From: Massilibacteroides vaginae
GTDB lineage: Bacteria > Bacteroidota > Bacteroidia > Bacteroidales > Tannerellaceae
Assembly: GCF_900178525.1 (NCBI RefSeq)
Contig: NZ_FXDJ01000008.1
Coordinates: forward strand, 625,001-689,000
Direction: 5' to 3'
DNA length: 64,000 bases
Below are positions 44,970 through 54,145 of this stretch, piece after piece; within the stretch, counting starts at the first letter, position 1; the number at the start of each line of letters is the position of its first letter. The position numbers and the translations under genes were made by a program. The notes beneath the pieces are model-generated. The model was given only the letters and a program-made list of their open reading frames with translations, did no database searches and was not told where the DNA came from.

Positions 44970-46742
44970 ATGAACACAAATTATCCAACCATCGGTATTC
45001 GACCTATTATTGACGGTCGTAGAAAAGGGATCAGAGAATCTCTTGAAGATACCACAATGAATCTGGCTAAAAGTGTAGCTCAATTCTACACAAGTAATTT
45101 GAACTATCCGGATGGTACGCCGGTAAAATGTATTCTTGCGGACACCTGTATTGGTGGAGTAAAAGAAGCGGCAGACTGTGCTGCCAAATTTGAGAGGGAA
45201 AACGTCGGACTTAGTCTTTCGGTTACACCTTGCTGGTGTTATGGATCGGAAACGATTGATATGAATCCGCTTATACCCAAAGCCATCTGGGGATTTAATG
45301 GCACCGAACGTCCGGGTGCTGTTTATCTGGCAGCGGCATTGGCTGCACATACTCAGAAAGGACTTCCCTGTTTCGGTATATATGGTAGAGACGTACAGGA
45401 TATGAACTCTTCGGAAATCCCCAAAGACGTACAGGAAAAGCTTTTACGCTTTGCTAAGGCGGGATTGGCTGTCGCGTTAATGCGTGGAAAATCGTATTTG
45501 GCTATCGGATCGGTTTCGATGGGAATAGCCGGGTCTATAGTGAGCCCTGATTTCCTACAAGAATACCTGGGACTTCGTGCGGAGTTTGTAGACTGCTCCG
45601 AGATTAGTCGTCGCATTCAATACGAGATTTTCGATAAAGAAGAATACCGGAAAGCGCTTGAATGGACGCAGAAGAACTGCATAACGAACGAAGGCGAAGA
45701 CTACAATCCGGAGCATTTGCGTAAAAGCAGGGAAGATAAAGATAAAGACTGGGCATTTGTGGTGAAAATGACGCTGATCATGCGTGATCTGTTAATTGGC
45801 AATCCCAAACTGGCCGAAATGGGGTATAAGGAGGAAGCAATGGGGCATAATGCTATTTGTGGCGGATTCCAGGGGCAACGTCAGTGGACGGATTTTCTTC
45901 CTAACGGAGACTTTTCCGAAGCTATACTTAATTCTTCCTTCGATTGGAACGGCATACGTAAGCCTTTCGCTTTTGCCACCGAAAATGATCATCTGAACGG
46001 CATAAGTATGCTGTTTAACCAACTGCTAACGAATACGTCTCAGCTATTTGCCGATGTGCGTACTTACTGGAGCCCTGAAGCTATCGAACGAATAAGCGGA
46101 TGGAAACCGGACGGTATGTTGAAAGACGGAGCGATTCACTTGATCAACTCCGGCTCTTGTACGCTCGACGGAACAGGGCAACAGACTAAAGACGGTAATC
46201 CGGTGATGAAACCCTTCTGGGAGATCACCGCAAACGAAGTAGACAAAATGCTTGAAGCAACGAAATGGCATCCGGCCAATCTGGAATATTTCAGAGGAGG
46301 TGGTTACTCATCCAAGTTTTTGTCTAAAGCCGGTATGCCGGTTACCATGTGCCGCCTCAATTTAGTAAAAGGACTCGGTCCGGTTCTTCAATTGGCCGAA
46401 GGCTGGACAGCAACATTCCCGGAACACGTGTTTAACCTGATCGACAAACGTACGGACAAAACATGGCCGTCTACTTTCTTTATTCCACGGGTTACGGGCA
46501 AAGGCCGATTCAAGGATGTTTATTCGGTAATGAATTATTGGGGAGCCAATCATGGAGCTATCAGCTACGGGCATATCGGTCTCGACTTAATCGCGTTGGC
46601 TGCCATGCTTCGCATTCCGGTTTGCATGCATAATGTAGACGAAAGCGAACTATTCCGTCCGTCGGCATGGAGTGCGTTCGGGTCAGACGCGGAAGGATCA
46701 GACTATCGTGCATGTAACACCTATGGTCCAATCTACAAATAA
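44970..46742 (+). CDS. fucI: L-fucose isomerase
   Basis: The product has 590 residues, the usual FucI length. The N-terminus [54 protein letters not shown], the metal-site region [12 protein letters not shown] and the C-terminal [16 protein letters not shown] are typical. It isomerises L-fucose to L-fuculose and also acts on D-arabinose. No fuculokinase or fuculose-phosphate aldolase is adjacent, so the pathway would need genes elsewhere or the enzyme may act on another aldose here. Confidence 0.92.
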   Translation: MNTNYPTIGIRPIIDGRRKGIRESLEDTTMNLAKSVAQFYTSNLNYPDGTPVKCILADTCIGGVKEAADCAAKFERENVGLSLSVTPCWCYGSETIDMNPLIPKAIWGFNGTERPGAVYLAAALAAHTQKGLPCFGIYGRDVQDMNSSEIPKDVQEKLLRFAKAGLAVALMRGKSYLAIGSVSMGIAGSIVSPDFLQEYLGLRAEFVDCSEISRRIQYEIFDKEEYRKALEWTQKNCITNEGEDYNPEHLRKSREDKDKDWAFVVKMTLIMRDLLIGNPKLAEMGYKEEAMGHNAICGGFQGQRQWTDFLPNGDFSEAILNSSFDWNGIRKPFAFATENDHLNGISMLFNQLLTNTSQLFADVRTYWSPEAIERISGWKPDGMLKDGAIHLINSGSCTLDGTGQQTKDGNPVMKPFWEITANEVDKMLEATKWHPANLEYFRGGGYSSKFLSKAGMPVTMCRLNLVKGLGPVLQLAEGWTATFPEHVFNLIDKRTDKTWPSTFFIPRVTGKGRFKDVYSVMNYWGANHGAISYGHIGLDLIALAAMLRIPVCMHNVDESELFRPSAWSAFGSDAEGSDYRACNTYGPIYK

Positions 46743-46749
46743 CAGAAAG

Positions 46750-47991
46750 ATGAGCGTAGAAAAAAGAACCTACCCTTGGGCTGTTGTTGCCATGCTTTGG
46801 TTTGTCGCATTACTTAATTACTTAGACAGACAAATGCTGGCAACAATGAAGCCTTCCATGATGGAAGATATCTCAGAACTGGTGTCGGCTGCTAATTTCG
46901 GGCGTTTAATGGCCGTATTCCTTTGGATATATGCCTTTATGAGCCCTCTCTCGGGAGTTATCGCCGACAGGTTGAATCGTAAATGGTTAATCATAGGAAG
47001 CCTTTTCGTATGGTCTGCCGTAACCCTGTTGATGGGCTATTCAACAACATTTAATCAATTATATATCCTCAGGGGCATTATGGGAGTAAGCGAAGCTTTT
47101 TACATTCCTGCCGCCCTTGCCCTCATCGCGGATTATCATCAGGGTAAAACCCGTTCGTTGGCCATCGGGATCCACACCACAGGAATCTATCTCGGTCAGG
47201 CTTTAGGCGGATTCGGAGCCACGATTGCCAGTAATTTCTCCTGGCAATTAACCTTTCAGTCGTTCGGTGTTGTAGGCATGGTGTACGCCCTTTTCTTGAT
47301 TCTCTTCTTAAAGGAAAACAAAACATACACAATAGATAAGAGTGAAAAGCTTTCCATCAAACAGGAATTTAATGCCGCCTTTAAAGGACTGGGTATTCTT
47401 CTGGGGAATATCTCATTCTGGGTATTGCTGTTTTACTTTTCCGCCCCAAGCTTGCCGGGTTGGGCAACGAAAAACTGGGCCCCTACCCTCTTCTCCGACA
47501 CACTTAAATTAGATATGGCTCAGGCCGGACCCTTGGCAACCATTACCATCGCGATGGCATCATTCGCAGGCGTACTTATCGGAGGACTACTCTCCGACCA
47601 CTGGGTACAAAAAAACCTCAAAGGGCGAATCTACACCGGTGTAATCGGACTGGCCTTAACCATTCCCGCCTTATTCCTATTGGGATTTGGCACAGCATTC
47701 ACCCCTGTGCTCTGCGGAGCCCTGTGCTTTGGATTAGGCTTCGGGATATTTGATGTCAACAATATGCCGATCCTCTGTCAGTTTGTATCACCACGTTACC
47801 GTGCAACAGGCTACGGACTGATGAATCTGGCCGGCATATCCGCCGGCGCCTTTATTACAAACTTTCTCGGCAAATCGATAGATGCCGGTCATTTAGGAAG
47901 AGATTTCGTTCTTCTCTCCGGCGTTGTAGTAGTGGCAATCATATTCCAGCTCACCCTACTAAAACCCAAAACAATCAATAAAACCGACTAA
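46750..47991 (+). CDS. Major facilitator superfamily sugar/organic-anion transporter
   Basis: The product has 413 residues from the ATG at 46750. The frame is open to 46672 inside fucI, but hydrophobicity starts only after MSVEKRTYPWAVVAMLWFVA, so 46750 (seven bases after the fucI stop) is taken. About 12 transmembrane helices are visible, with the anion:cation symporter signature LLNYLDRQMLA in helix 1 and the loop GVIADRLNRKW. It probably brings the released monosaccharide or acid across the inner membrane. It is the last gene of the operon. Confidence 0.85.
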   Translation: MSVEKRTYPWAVVAMLWFVALLNYLDRQMLATMKPSMMEDISELVSAANFGRLMAVFLWIYAFMSPLSGVIADRLNRKWLIIGSLFVWSAVTLLMGYSTTFNQLYILRGIMGVSEAFYIPAALALIADYHQGKTRSLAIGIHTTGIYLGQALGGFGATIASNFSWQLTFQSFGVVGMVYALFLILFLKENKTYTIDKSEKLSIKQEFNAAFKGLGILLGNISFWVLLFYFSAPSLPGWATKNWAPTLFSDTLKLDMAQAGPLATITIAMASFAGVLIGGLLSDHWVQKNLKGRIYTGVIGLALTIPALFLLGFGTAFTPVLCGALCFGLGFGIFDVNNMPILCQFVSPRYRATGYGLMNLAGISAGAFITNFLGKSIDAGHLGRDFVLLSGVVVVAIIFQLTLLKPKTINKTD

Positions 47992-48017
47992 GACACCCCC
48001 AATTCCCCCTCAAAAAA

Positions 48018-48060
48018 TCAGCCGATATACCCCATTTTCACCCAAAGGGTATATCGCTGA
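48018..48060. terminator. Hairpin after the transporter gene
   Basis: TCAGCCGATATACCC (48018-48032) and GGGTATATCGCTGA (48047-48060) form a 14-pair stem with one bulged C. There is no U-tract, so it may be a structural part of the adjoining repeat and not a simple terminator. Confidence 0.5.
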
Positions 48061-48150
48061 AAATCAGTTACCTATTACACCCCAAAAACATAAAGGTTAT
48101 TTTTCAAAAAATAAAGGATATCTTTTGAAAAATAACCTTTATCTTTTTTT
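48018..48150 (-). repeat. Dispersed intergenic repeat, copy B
   Basis: In reverse complement this matches copy A at 17664-17760 over about 50 bases (core CCTTTATTTTTTGAAAAATA and CCTTTATGTTTTT) with roughly three changes, then diverges while retaining a GGT..CTGATT.TCA..GATATA pattern. Here the flank forms the 48018-48060 hairpin. Confidence 0.7.
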
Positions 48151-48551
48151 TCATATAGTATTACAAAAAAAGAGCCTAAGAAGTAAGGGCAAAAAACAAG
48201 GCAAAACGGCTCTATTTTCCAACAGAAAAAAGAGAGGGGGAAAACCGGAAAACTAATGCCTGATTCAACCGTTCGTAAATTCCGAACTGTTCGATTAGGG
48301 GGTAGCCGGTAGACAGAGCATGTGAAGTAATGCGAACCCACACTTGTAAAGAGAGAATAAATCTGATGCCGAATATAAAGAATTGTGGAGTAGACCACGG
48401 TTACCAAAAGCATCGAAGGAGGAACAAAAGCAAAAACAGCCTATCGTTCAACAGAAGAATAGAGGACAGAAAAGGTAGGAAGATGAATATATTCTTAAAA
48501 TTACCCATTTAAAATTCCTATATTTACCATTCGTAACACAATCATAAAAAT
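48151..48551. other. Non-coding interval before the decayed restriction island
   Basis: About 400 bases with only short overlapping open frames on both strands, low similarity to any protein I know, and purine-rich stretches. One weak inverted pair (AGAGCC 48171-48176 / GGCTCT 48208-48213) is present. I see no supportable gene. Confidence 0.5.
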
Positions 48552-48751
48552 ATGAATCGCATAAAAGAAGTTTTGCAAGAAAGAGGAATTAAGCAAACAT
48601 GGCTTGCCGAGAAGCTCGGAAAAGCTTTAAGATAGTAAATGCTTACGCATGCAACCGTGTTCAACCTCTCTTGGAAACCTTGTTTCAAATTGCAGAGATA
48701 TTGCAGGTGAGTGTGAAGGATTTAATTGAGGATAATAAAGAAGAAAAATAG
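48552..48751 (+). pseudogene. Frameshifted XRE-type helix-turn-helix regulator
   Basis: The first frame reads MNRIKEVLQERGIKQTWLAE KLGKALR then stops. One base later the expected continuation appears in another frame: KSFKIVNAYACNRVQPLLET and [20 protein letters not shown]. Joined, they give an XRE-family DNA-binding protein of about 66 residues. A single-base loss near 48620-48628 (GGAAAAGC) explains the break. It ends two bases before the hsdM remnant, as regulators of type I restriction loci often do. Confidence 0.8.
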
Positions 48752-48753
48752 AT

Positions 48754-49224
48754 ATGGCAAAGAAAAACGGAAATACGGCAGAAGAGCCTTTGGAAAAACA
48801 GCTTTGGAAAGCCGCGGATAAACTGCGAAAAAACATAGACGCTGCCGAATACAAGCATTTTGCATTGAGGCTTATTTTCCTTAAATACATTTCTGATGCA
48901 TTTGAAGAATTCTTTGCATGGTTGCAACATTTTATTTATCATTTGTCACCGAGTGGGCAAGCCGGCGTGGTGTTGGCAAAAGGAGCTTTGACCTCCAAAA
49001 CATCTGGTGAGGGGGAAATTCGTAAAGCATTGATAGAAGCAGGAGGTACAGGTTTGATTGTTTGCATAGTCAATCTTCCGGCGAAATTGTTTTTGAATAC
49101 ACAAATCCCCGCTGCTTTATGGCTCTGAAAGCGGAGTTCAAGGAACAGTTGAAAGAAGAGGAGCGTTTAAAATAAGCTGATAGCGGAGAGTTTGAGCAAG
49201 ATAAAAATTAATGAGATAAAGTAA
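48754..49224 (+). pseudogene. hsdM: Deleted and frameshifted type I restriction methylase (HsdM) remnant
   Basis: The N-terminal helical domain is recognisable ([35 protein letters not shown]), but it runs directly into the region after the NPPF motif ([57 protein letters not shown]). The whole SAM-binding and catalytic segment is therefore missing, probably well over 100 residues. After the stop at 49128, HsdM-like C-terminal coil sequence continues in other frames ([30 protein letters not shown]). No hsdS or hsdR is seen. The gene cannot methylate DNA. Confidence 0.82.
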
Positions 49225-49290
49225 AATAAAAAAACAACTATTTTACTTTATTGATTGAAAGTAAAATAAAAGAAACCTTATTTTACTTTT
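49218..49290. promoter_or_regulatory. Two tandem inverted repeats upstream of the Fic gene
   Basis: AAAGTAAAAT occurs at 49218-49227 and 49258-49267, and its complement ATTTTACTTT at 49240-49249 and 49280-49289. The two inverted repeats are offset by exactly 40 bases and end 20 bases before the Fic start, which suggests an operator for autoregulation. Low-complexity A/T content is a caution. Confidence 0.55.
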
Positions 49291-49309
49291 ATGAAGAAAA
49301 AGATCATCT

Positions 49310-50449
49310 ATGATAGAACTAGAAAAATACCAAGCAGGACATCTTGAAAAGACATCAGGATATAAATATTTTGTACCAAAAAATATCAATGATGAGTGGT
49401 CATGGAAAACGCCCATAATTAATAAGCTTTTAGAGAGGGCTGCAGTAAAACTTGGCGAATTAAATTCTTTTGCAAGATTAGTTCCTAATATTGATTTGTT
49501 TATTCAGTTGCACGTTACTAAAGAAGCCGTTGTGTCAAGTCGCATCGAAGGAACGCAAACAAACATGGATGAAGCTCTTCTTCCGATAGAAGAAATTCGA
49601 CCAGAGCGCAAAAACGACTGGCAAGAGGTCAATAATTACATCAGAGCCATAAACGATGCTATCGGACAATTGGATACACTGCCTATTTCGTCAAGACTAC
49701 TAAAATCTATTCATAAAACCCTACTCCAAAGCGTTAGAGGTGAACACAAACTGCCAGGAGAATATAGAAGTAGCCAAAATTGGATAGGAGGAACATCACT
49801 ATCTGATGCCGTGTTTATACCTCCAACACATCTGCTGGTAAATGAGTTAATGGGAGATTTGGAGTCTTTTTTGAACAATGAAGATATTCATGTTCCTGCG
49901 CTTGTTCGTATCGCAATCGCCCACTATCAGTTCGAAACGATTCACCCTTTTCTCGATGGGAATGGACGTATAGGGCGTTTGATGATTACACTATTTTTAG
50001 TTTCGGAAAAAATCCTAGATAAACCGTTGCTGTATTTATCGTATTTTTTCGAGAAAAACAAAAGTCTTTATTATGACAACTTGAGCCTTGTTCGAACAAA
50101 AAATGATATGATACAGTGGATTAAGTATTTTTTAGTAGGGATTGAGCAGACTGCAACAAAGGCTGTTGATACGCTTTCAAGCATTTTAAAATTAAAAGAG
50201 CAAATAGAAAATGATATAAAAGCAAAAATGGGGAGACGTAGTAATTCAGCCCTTATTTTGCTTACAGCTTTATTCAAAGACCCTATTGTCACCATAGATC
50301 AAGCGGCGAAAATATCCAATTTAAGCTATAAAGCAGCGAATGACTTGGTGGCAGCAATGCAGGAACAGGGTCTGCTTAAAGAAATTACTGGACAAAGCAG
50401 AAACCGTATTTTTGTATTTGACCAGTACTTGAGTGTTTTTAATATATAG
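49310..50449 (+). CDS. Fic-family AMPylase with intramolecular inhibitory motif
   Basis: The product has 379 residues. The N-terminal Fic_N domain carries the inhibitory helix motif SSRIEG with Glu80. The core has the catalytic motif HPFLDGNGRIGR at 212-223, complete with His212, so the enzyme should transfer AMP (or another nucleotide group) to a protein hydroxyl. The C-terminus (about 300-379) is a winged-helix region (VTIDQAAKISNLSYKAANDL) that could bind DNA. It is the only intact gene of the decayed hsdM island. Fic genes often sit within Bacteroidales type I restriction loci, and its target is unknown. Confidence 0.9.
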   Translation: MIELEKYQAGHLEKTSGYKYFVPKNINDEWSWKTPIINKLLERAAVKLGELNSFARLVPNIDLFIQLHVTKEAVVSSRIEGTQTNMDEALLPIEEIRPERKNDWQEVNNYIRAINDAIGQLDTLPISSRLLKSIHKTLLQSVRGEHKLPGEYRSSQNWIGGTSLSDAVFIPPTHLLVNELMGDLESFLNNEDIHVPALVRIAIAHYQFETIHPFLDGNGRIGRLMITLFLVSEKILDKPLLYLSYFFEKNKSLYYDNLSLVRTKNDMIQWIKYFLVGIEQTATKAVDTLSSILKLKEQIENDIKAKMGRRSNSALILLTALFKDPIVTIDQAAKISNLSYKAANDLVAAMQEQGLLKEITGQSRNRIFVFDQYLSVFNI

Positions 50450-50463
50450 GAACCCGGTGTTTT

Positions 50464-50490
50464 CTATACATGTTCAAATTTACATGTATA
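50464..50490. repeat. Inverted repeat behind the Fic gene
   Basis: TATACATGT (50465-50473) and ACATGTATA (50482-50490) are perfect nine-base complements around an eight-base loop. It may be a weak terminator or the edge of the transposase remnant that follows. Confidence 0.45.
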
Positions 50491-50511
50491 GGGATGGTAC
50501 GAAAACTATAA

Positions 50512-50679
50512 ATGAAAGAGAATCTGTGCGAGTGGAAGATATCATCACGTAAGATCGCTGCAGCTTTATGCATAAACAAGGAGACTGTGCTAACCTACCT
50601 CAAATATGACACATGTCCTGCTGAAGGTATCTCCTGTTTTGGTCATTGGGTCACCCAACTCAGAAATCAAATAATTTAG
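50512..50679 (+). pseudogene. IS21-type transposase (IstA) N-terminal fragment
   Basis: The 55-codon frame begins MKENLCEWKISSRKIAAALC and continues INKETVLTYLKYD, resembling the helix-turn-helix that opens IS21-family IstA proteins (KIAxxLGIsrxTVxkYL). After about residue 36 the similarity ends. The last 20 bases overlap a different, oppositely oriented transposase fragment, so the element appears cut by a second insertion. Confidence 0.5.
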
Positions 50680-51119
50680 CTATTCCTTTTTGTTCTTGTG
50701 ATAACAAAATTGTTTTGGAAATTATCTCTCCTGTTGCGGGAACTTTAATGTTTATCGCAAATATGGTTTCAGCAATTTCTATTACCTTCTCTGGTGTTAA
50801 GTTTGATCCTTTTTCTTTTAGAATCCTTTCTAATTCCGTGTATACCATGTACGCGGAGAATGTGATACATATATGAGCTTCTATCCGTTTTTTATTACGA
50901 TGGAATACAGGTCTTATTTTTAAATCATGTTTGGCTACTCGGAATGCTTTTTCGATACGCCATAAATGATTATAATTAGCCAAAATTTCTTCTTTATTTA
51001 ATTTTGAGTTTGTTTCATAACCTTTTAAGCCATCCCATTTACCATCCTGTTTAAATTTGTTATGATCAATACTCACTTGTATCTGCCCATCTATCTTTAG
51101 ATATTTCTTTGCATCAAGC
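50660..51119 (-). pseudogene. IS4/IS1634-type transposase C-terminal fragment
   Basis: The minus-strand frame carries HLWRIEKAFRVAKHDLKIRP, VFHRNKKRIEAHICITFSAY and MVYTELERILKEKG, the typical end of DDE transposases of the IS4 superfamily (IS1634 group), including the last catalytic Glu region. The frame continues upstream of its first usable ATG to about 51119 (DAKKYLKIDGQIQVSIDHNK) and then is lost, so the N-terminal two thirds are missing. Confidence 0.75.
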
Positions 51120-51358
51120 TAATCAACCTGCTCAAAGCGGAGCAAATTGGTGAATTTATCTCATTACTTTTCCAATATCTATCTTAAAATAACAGCCGAG
51201 CTTAAACTGTCGATTCCGGGGAAATCATTCCAAAAGTAAAAGTTCTGATTCTAAATCATTATCTATCACTAAAAAACAGCAATTCAATCTTTTGAGTTAT
51301 ACTGCTTTCTTTAATTTTCGTTACCTTTGCGATTGTTCACAATTAATTTTTCACACAA

Positions 51359-53413
51359 ATGAAAAAAACTTTATTATTTATGTTGGGAATGGGTATGGTC
51401 GTTTCTTCCTGCACGGATGGGGGCAAACAAACGGAAGTAAAAGGTAAGGATTTTGAATATACTGTTGATGCTTTTGCGGATTTACAGATACTACGTTATC
51501 AGGTTCCGGGATTTGAGACATTGACGTTGCAGCAAAAACAATTATTATATCATTTGTCGGAAGCCGCGTTGATGGGACGTGACATTTTGTTCGATCAGAA
51601 CTGTCGGTACAATCTGGCGATACGTCGTACGTTGGAGGCTATTTACGAAAATTACAAAGGGGATAGAAACGATACGCAATTCAAGGCTTTGGATACATAT
51701 ATGAAGCGTGTATGGTTTTCTAACGGTATACATCACCATTATGCGGAGGATAAGTTTTTGCCGGAGTTTTCGGATAGTTTCTTTACGCAATGTGTAATGG
51801 AGCTGCCAACCGAAAAGGTTCCTCTTCGTGAAGGGCAACAGGTTGATCAATTTATTGCGGAAATCAAAGAGGTTATCTTCTCACCCACTCTATTAGCGAA
51901 GCGCACTGTACAAAGCGGAGATAATGATATTATCCGGGCTTCGGCCAATAATTACTATGCTGGTGATCTGACACAAAAAGAAGTGGAGGATTTCTATGCC
52001 GCAATGAAAGACCCAAAGGATAACACGCCTGTATCCTACGGATTGAACAGTAGGTTAGTGAAGGAAAACGGAGTTATCAAAGAGAAGGTATGGAAAGTAG
52101 GCGGTCTTTATTCGCAGGCTATCGAACAGATCGTTGCCGAGTTAGAGAAGGCTGTTCCTTTTGCCGAAAACGAGAAGCAAAAAGCAGTGATCCAAACTTT
52201 GATCGATTATTATAAATCAGGTGATTTGAAAACGTTTGACGCTTATGCCGTTCTATGGGTAAAAGACACGGATTCTGAGGTTGATTTCGTTAACGGATTT
52301 ACGGAAACGTATGGTGATCCGTTGGGTATGAAGGCCAGCTGGGAAGCTACCGTAAACTTTATTAATAAAGAAGCTACTAAGCGTACAAAATTAATTAGTG
52401 ACAATGCGCAATGGTTTGAAGATAACTCACCGATAGATGATCGCTTCCGCAAAAAAGAGGTAAAAGGTGTTAGTGCGAAGGTAATTACCGTAACTATGCT
52501 GGGTGGAGATTGTTTTCCGGCAACTCCTATCGGAATCAATCTGCCGAATGCTGATTGGATAAGAAGGGATCACGGTTCGAAATCGGTAACGATTGAAAAT
52601 ATAACAGAGGCTTATGATAAGGCATCACAGGGCAATGGTTTCGGTGAAGAATTTGTTTGGAGCGATACGGAACGTGATTTGTTGAAAAATTACGGATTTG
52701 CAACCGACAACCTGCATACTGACCTGCACGAATGCCTGGGGCATGGTTCAGGCGTGACACTTCCCGGTGTGGAACCGGATGCGCTGAAAGCCTACGCTTC
52801 GACATTGGAGGAAACACGTGCGGACTTGTTCGGACTGTATTATATTGCCGATAATAAAATAGTAGAATTAGGTCTTTTGCCGGACAAAGAAGCCTACAAA
52901 GCCGAATACTATAAGTTTATGATGAATGGCTTGATGACACAGCTTGTTCGCATTGAATTGGGCAAGAACATTGAAGAGGCGCACATGCGCAACCGTCAGT
53001 TAATAGCTCGCTGGGTTTACGAAAAAGGTAAAACAGATAATGTTGTAGAATTAAAGCAACGCGACGGTAATACGTACGTGGTTATTAATGACTATCAGAA
53101 ACTACGCGACCTGTTTGGTCAGCTTCTCAGTGAAGTTCAACGTTTGAAAAGCGAAGGTGATCTTGCAGCAGGTAAAAAACTGGTTGAAGACTATGCTGTG
53201 CAAGTAGATCATACGCTTCATGCTGAAATTCTGAAGCGATATGCCAAGTTAAATTTAGCTCCTTACAAAGGATTTGTGAATCCGGTCATGAAGGAAGTAA
53301 AGAACGCCAATGGCGAAGTGACAGATGTGGTGCTCGACTATTCTGAAAGTTACGTTGAACAAATGCTTCGTTACAGTAACGATTATTCGTTCCTCCCAAC
53401 ATACAACGATTAA
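51359..53413 (+). CDS. Dipeptidyl-peptidase III-type zinc metallopeptidase (M49), lipoprotein
   Basis: The product has 684 residues with a lipoprotein signal (VVSSCTDGG). The unusual six-residue zinc motif HECLGH lies at 457-462 and the second motif EETRAD, supplying the third ligand, at 484-489, both diagnostic of M49. Length and the HECLGH variant resemble the B. thetaiotaomicron DPP III. It removes dipeptides from peptide N-termini. The lipobox places it outside the cytoplasmic membrane. A TACCTTTG box at 51322-51329 stands 30 bases upstream. Confidence 0.92.
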   Translation: MKKTLLFMLGMGMVVSSCTDGGKQTEVKGKDFEYTVDAFADLQILRYQVPGFETLTLQQKQLLYHLSEAALMGRDILFDQNCRYNLAIRRTLEAIYENYKGDRNDTQFKALDTYMKRVWFSNGIHHHYAEDKFLPEFSDSFFTQCVMELPTEKVPLREGQQVDQFIAEIKEVIFSPTLLAKRTVQSGDNDIIRASANNYYAGDLTQKEVEDFYAAMKDPKDNTPVSYGLNSRLVKENGVIKEKVWKVGGLYSQAIEQIVAELEKAVPFAENEKQKAVIQTLIDYYKSGDLKTFDAYAVLWVKDTDSEVDFVNGFTETYGDPLGMKASWEATVNFINKEATKRTKLISDNAQWFEDNSPIDDRFRKKEVKGVSAKVITVTMLGGDCFPATPIGINLPNADWIRRDHGSKSVTIENITEAYDKASQGNGFGEEFVWSDTERDLLKNYGFATDNLHTDLHECLGHGSGVTLPGVEPDALKAYASTLEETRADLFGLYYIADNKIVELGLLPDKEAYKAEYYKFMMNGLMTQLVRIELGKNIEEAHMRNRQLIARWVYEKGKTDNVVELKQRDGNTYVVINDYQKLRDLFGQLLSEVQRLKSEGDLAAGKKLVEDYAVQVDHTLHAEILKRYAKLNLAPYKGFVNPVMKEVKNANGEVTDVVLDYSESYVEQMLRYSNDYSFLPTYND

Positions 53414-53422
53414 ACCCTGATT

Positions 53423-54079
53423 ATGGAGGAAATAATAAAAGATATACGCTTTCGGCTACGTAAAGCGATGAACGGTGTTGTGTCTGCAAGTATGCGTAGG
53501 GAAGGGATGGAATACAAACTGAATTTTGGCGTGTCCATCCCCGAAATCAAGGTTATTGCTTCGGCATATACCCCTGATGCGGAGCTGGCAAAATGGCTTT
53601 GGACACAGGATGTAAGAGAACATAAAATACTGGCAACACTACTATTTCCTCGTGAAGCCTTCACGGAAGAAGACGCGGAAAGTTGGGTGGGTGATATTCG
53701 TTATCTGGAGATTGTGGAGCAATTTTGCGCAAATCTGGCTCAACACCTGTCTTTTGCGTCAACCTTGGCCGAACGTTGGATTAGCGACGAACGGGAAAAT
53801 GTAAAAACGTCCGGTTTTATATTGTATGCCCGATTGTTCACAAAAGGGTATAATCTTTCTTCTCCGGACAGCTTTTTGAAAGAAGCAAAAATGATTCTCG
53901 ACAAAGGTATTTCTCGTCCTCAACGCGCGGCTTTATTAGCGTTAAAGCGGTATGGACGACAAGAGGAAGCACAAGCAGAGCGTGTTCTACAATATTTCAG
54001 CACGTATGCAGATGCTGACTTAATAGAAAAGAATGAATTTTACAAAGATCTAAAGTTTGAATTTGAATATTATAATTAG
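53423..54079 (+). CDS. AlkD-like HEAT-repeat DNA alkylation repair protein
   Basis: The product has 218 residues and is all helical. IRFRLRKAMNGVVSASMRRE, FGVSIPEIKVIA, AKWLWTQDVREHKILATLLF and the W/D-bearing WISDERENVKTSGFILYARL follow the pattern of bacterial AlkD-like proteins that excise alkylated purines. It starts nine bases after the peptidase stop. Substrate residues were not checked individually, so glycosylase activity is inferred from the fold. Confidence 0.7.
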   Translation: MEEIIKDIRFRLRKAMNGVVSASMRREGMEYKLNFGVSIPEIKVIASAYTPDAELAKWLWTQDVREHKILATLLFPREAFTEEDAESWVGDIRYLEIVEQFCANLAQHLSFASTLAERWISDERENVKTSGFILYARLFTKGYNLSSPDSFLKEAKMILDKGISRPQRAALLALKRYGRQEEAQAERVLQYFSTYADADLIEKNEFYKDLKFEFEYYN

Positions 54080-54081
54080 GT

Positions 54082-54111
54082 TTTGTCGTAAAAATAATTA
54101 GGTTACCTTTG
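54082..54111 (+). promoter_or_regulatory. Promoter of the fur-purA unit
   Basis: TTTG at 54082-54085 and TACCTTTG at 54104-54111 are 18 bases apart. The Fur-family start follows 34 bases later. Confidence 0.7.
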
Positions 54112-54145
54112 TCTGACTGGACTATATGACATGAAATGTCTTTAA

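Noticed and set aside
48075-48413. Minus-strand ORF of 112 codons
   Set aside because: It runs through repeat copy B and A/T tracts with Phe/Tyr/Leu-rich low-complexity translation; more likely non-coding.
49225-49310. CRISPR-like repeat array before the Fic gene
   Set aside because: The units are ten bases long, alternate in orientation and lack spacers of constant length; an operator pair is the better reading.
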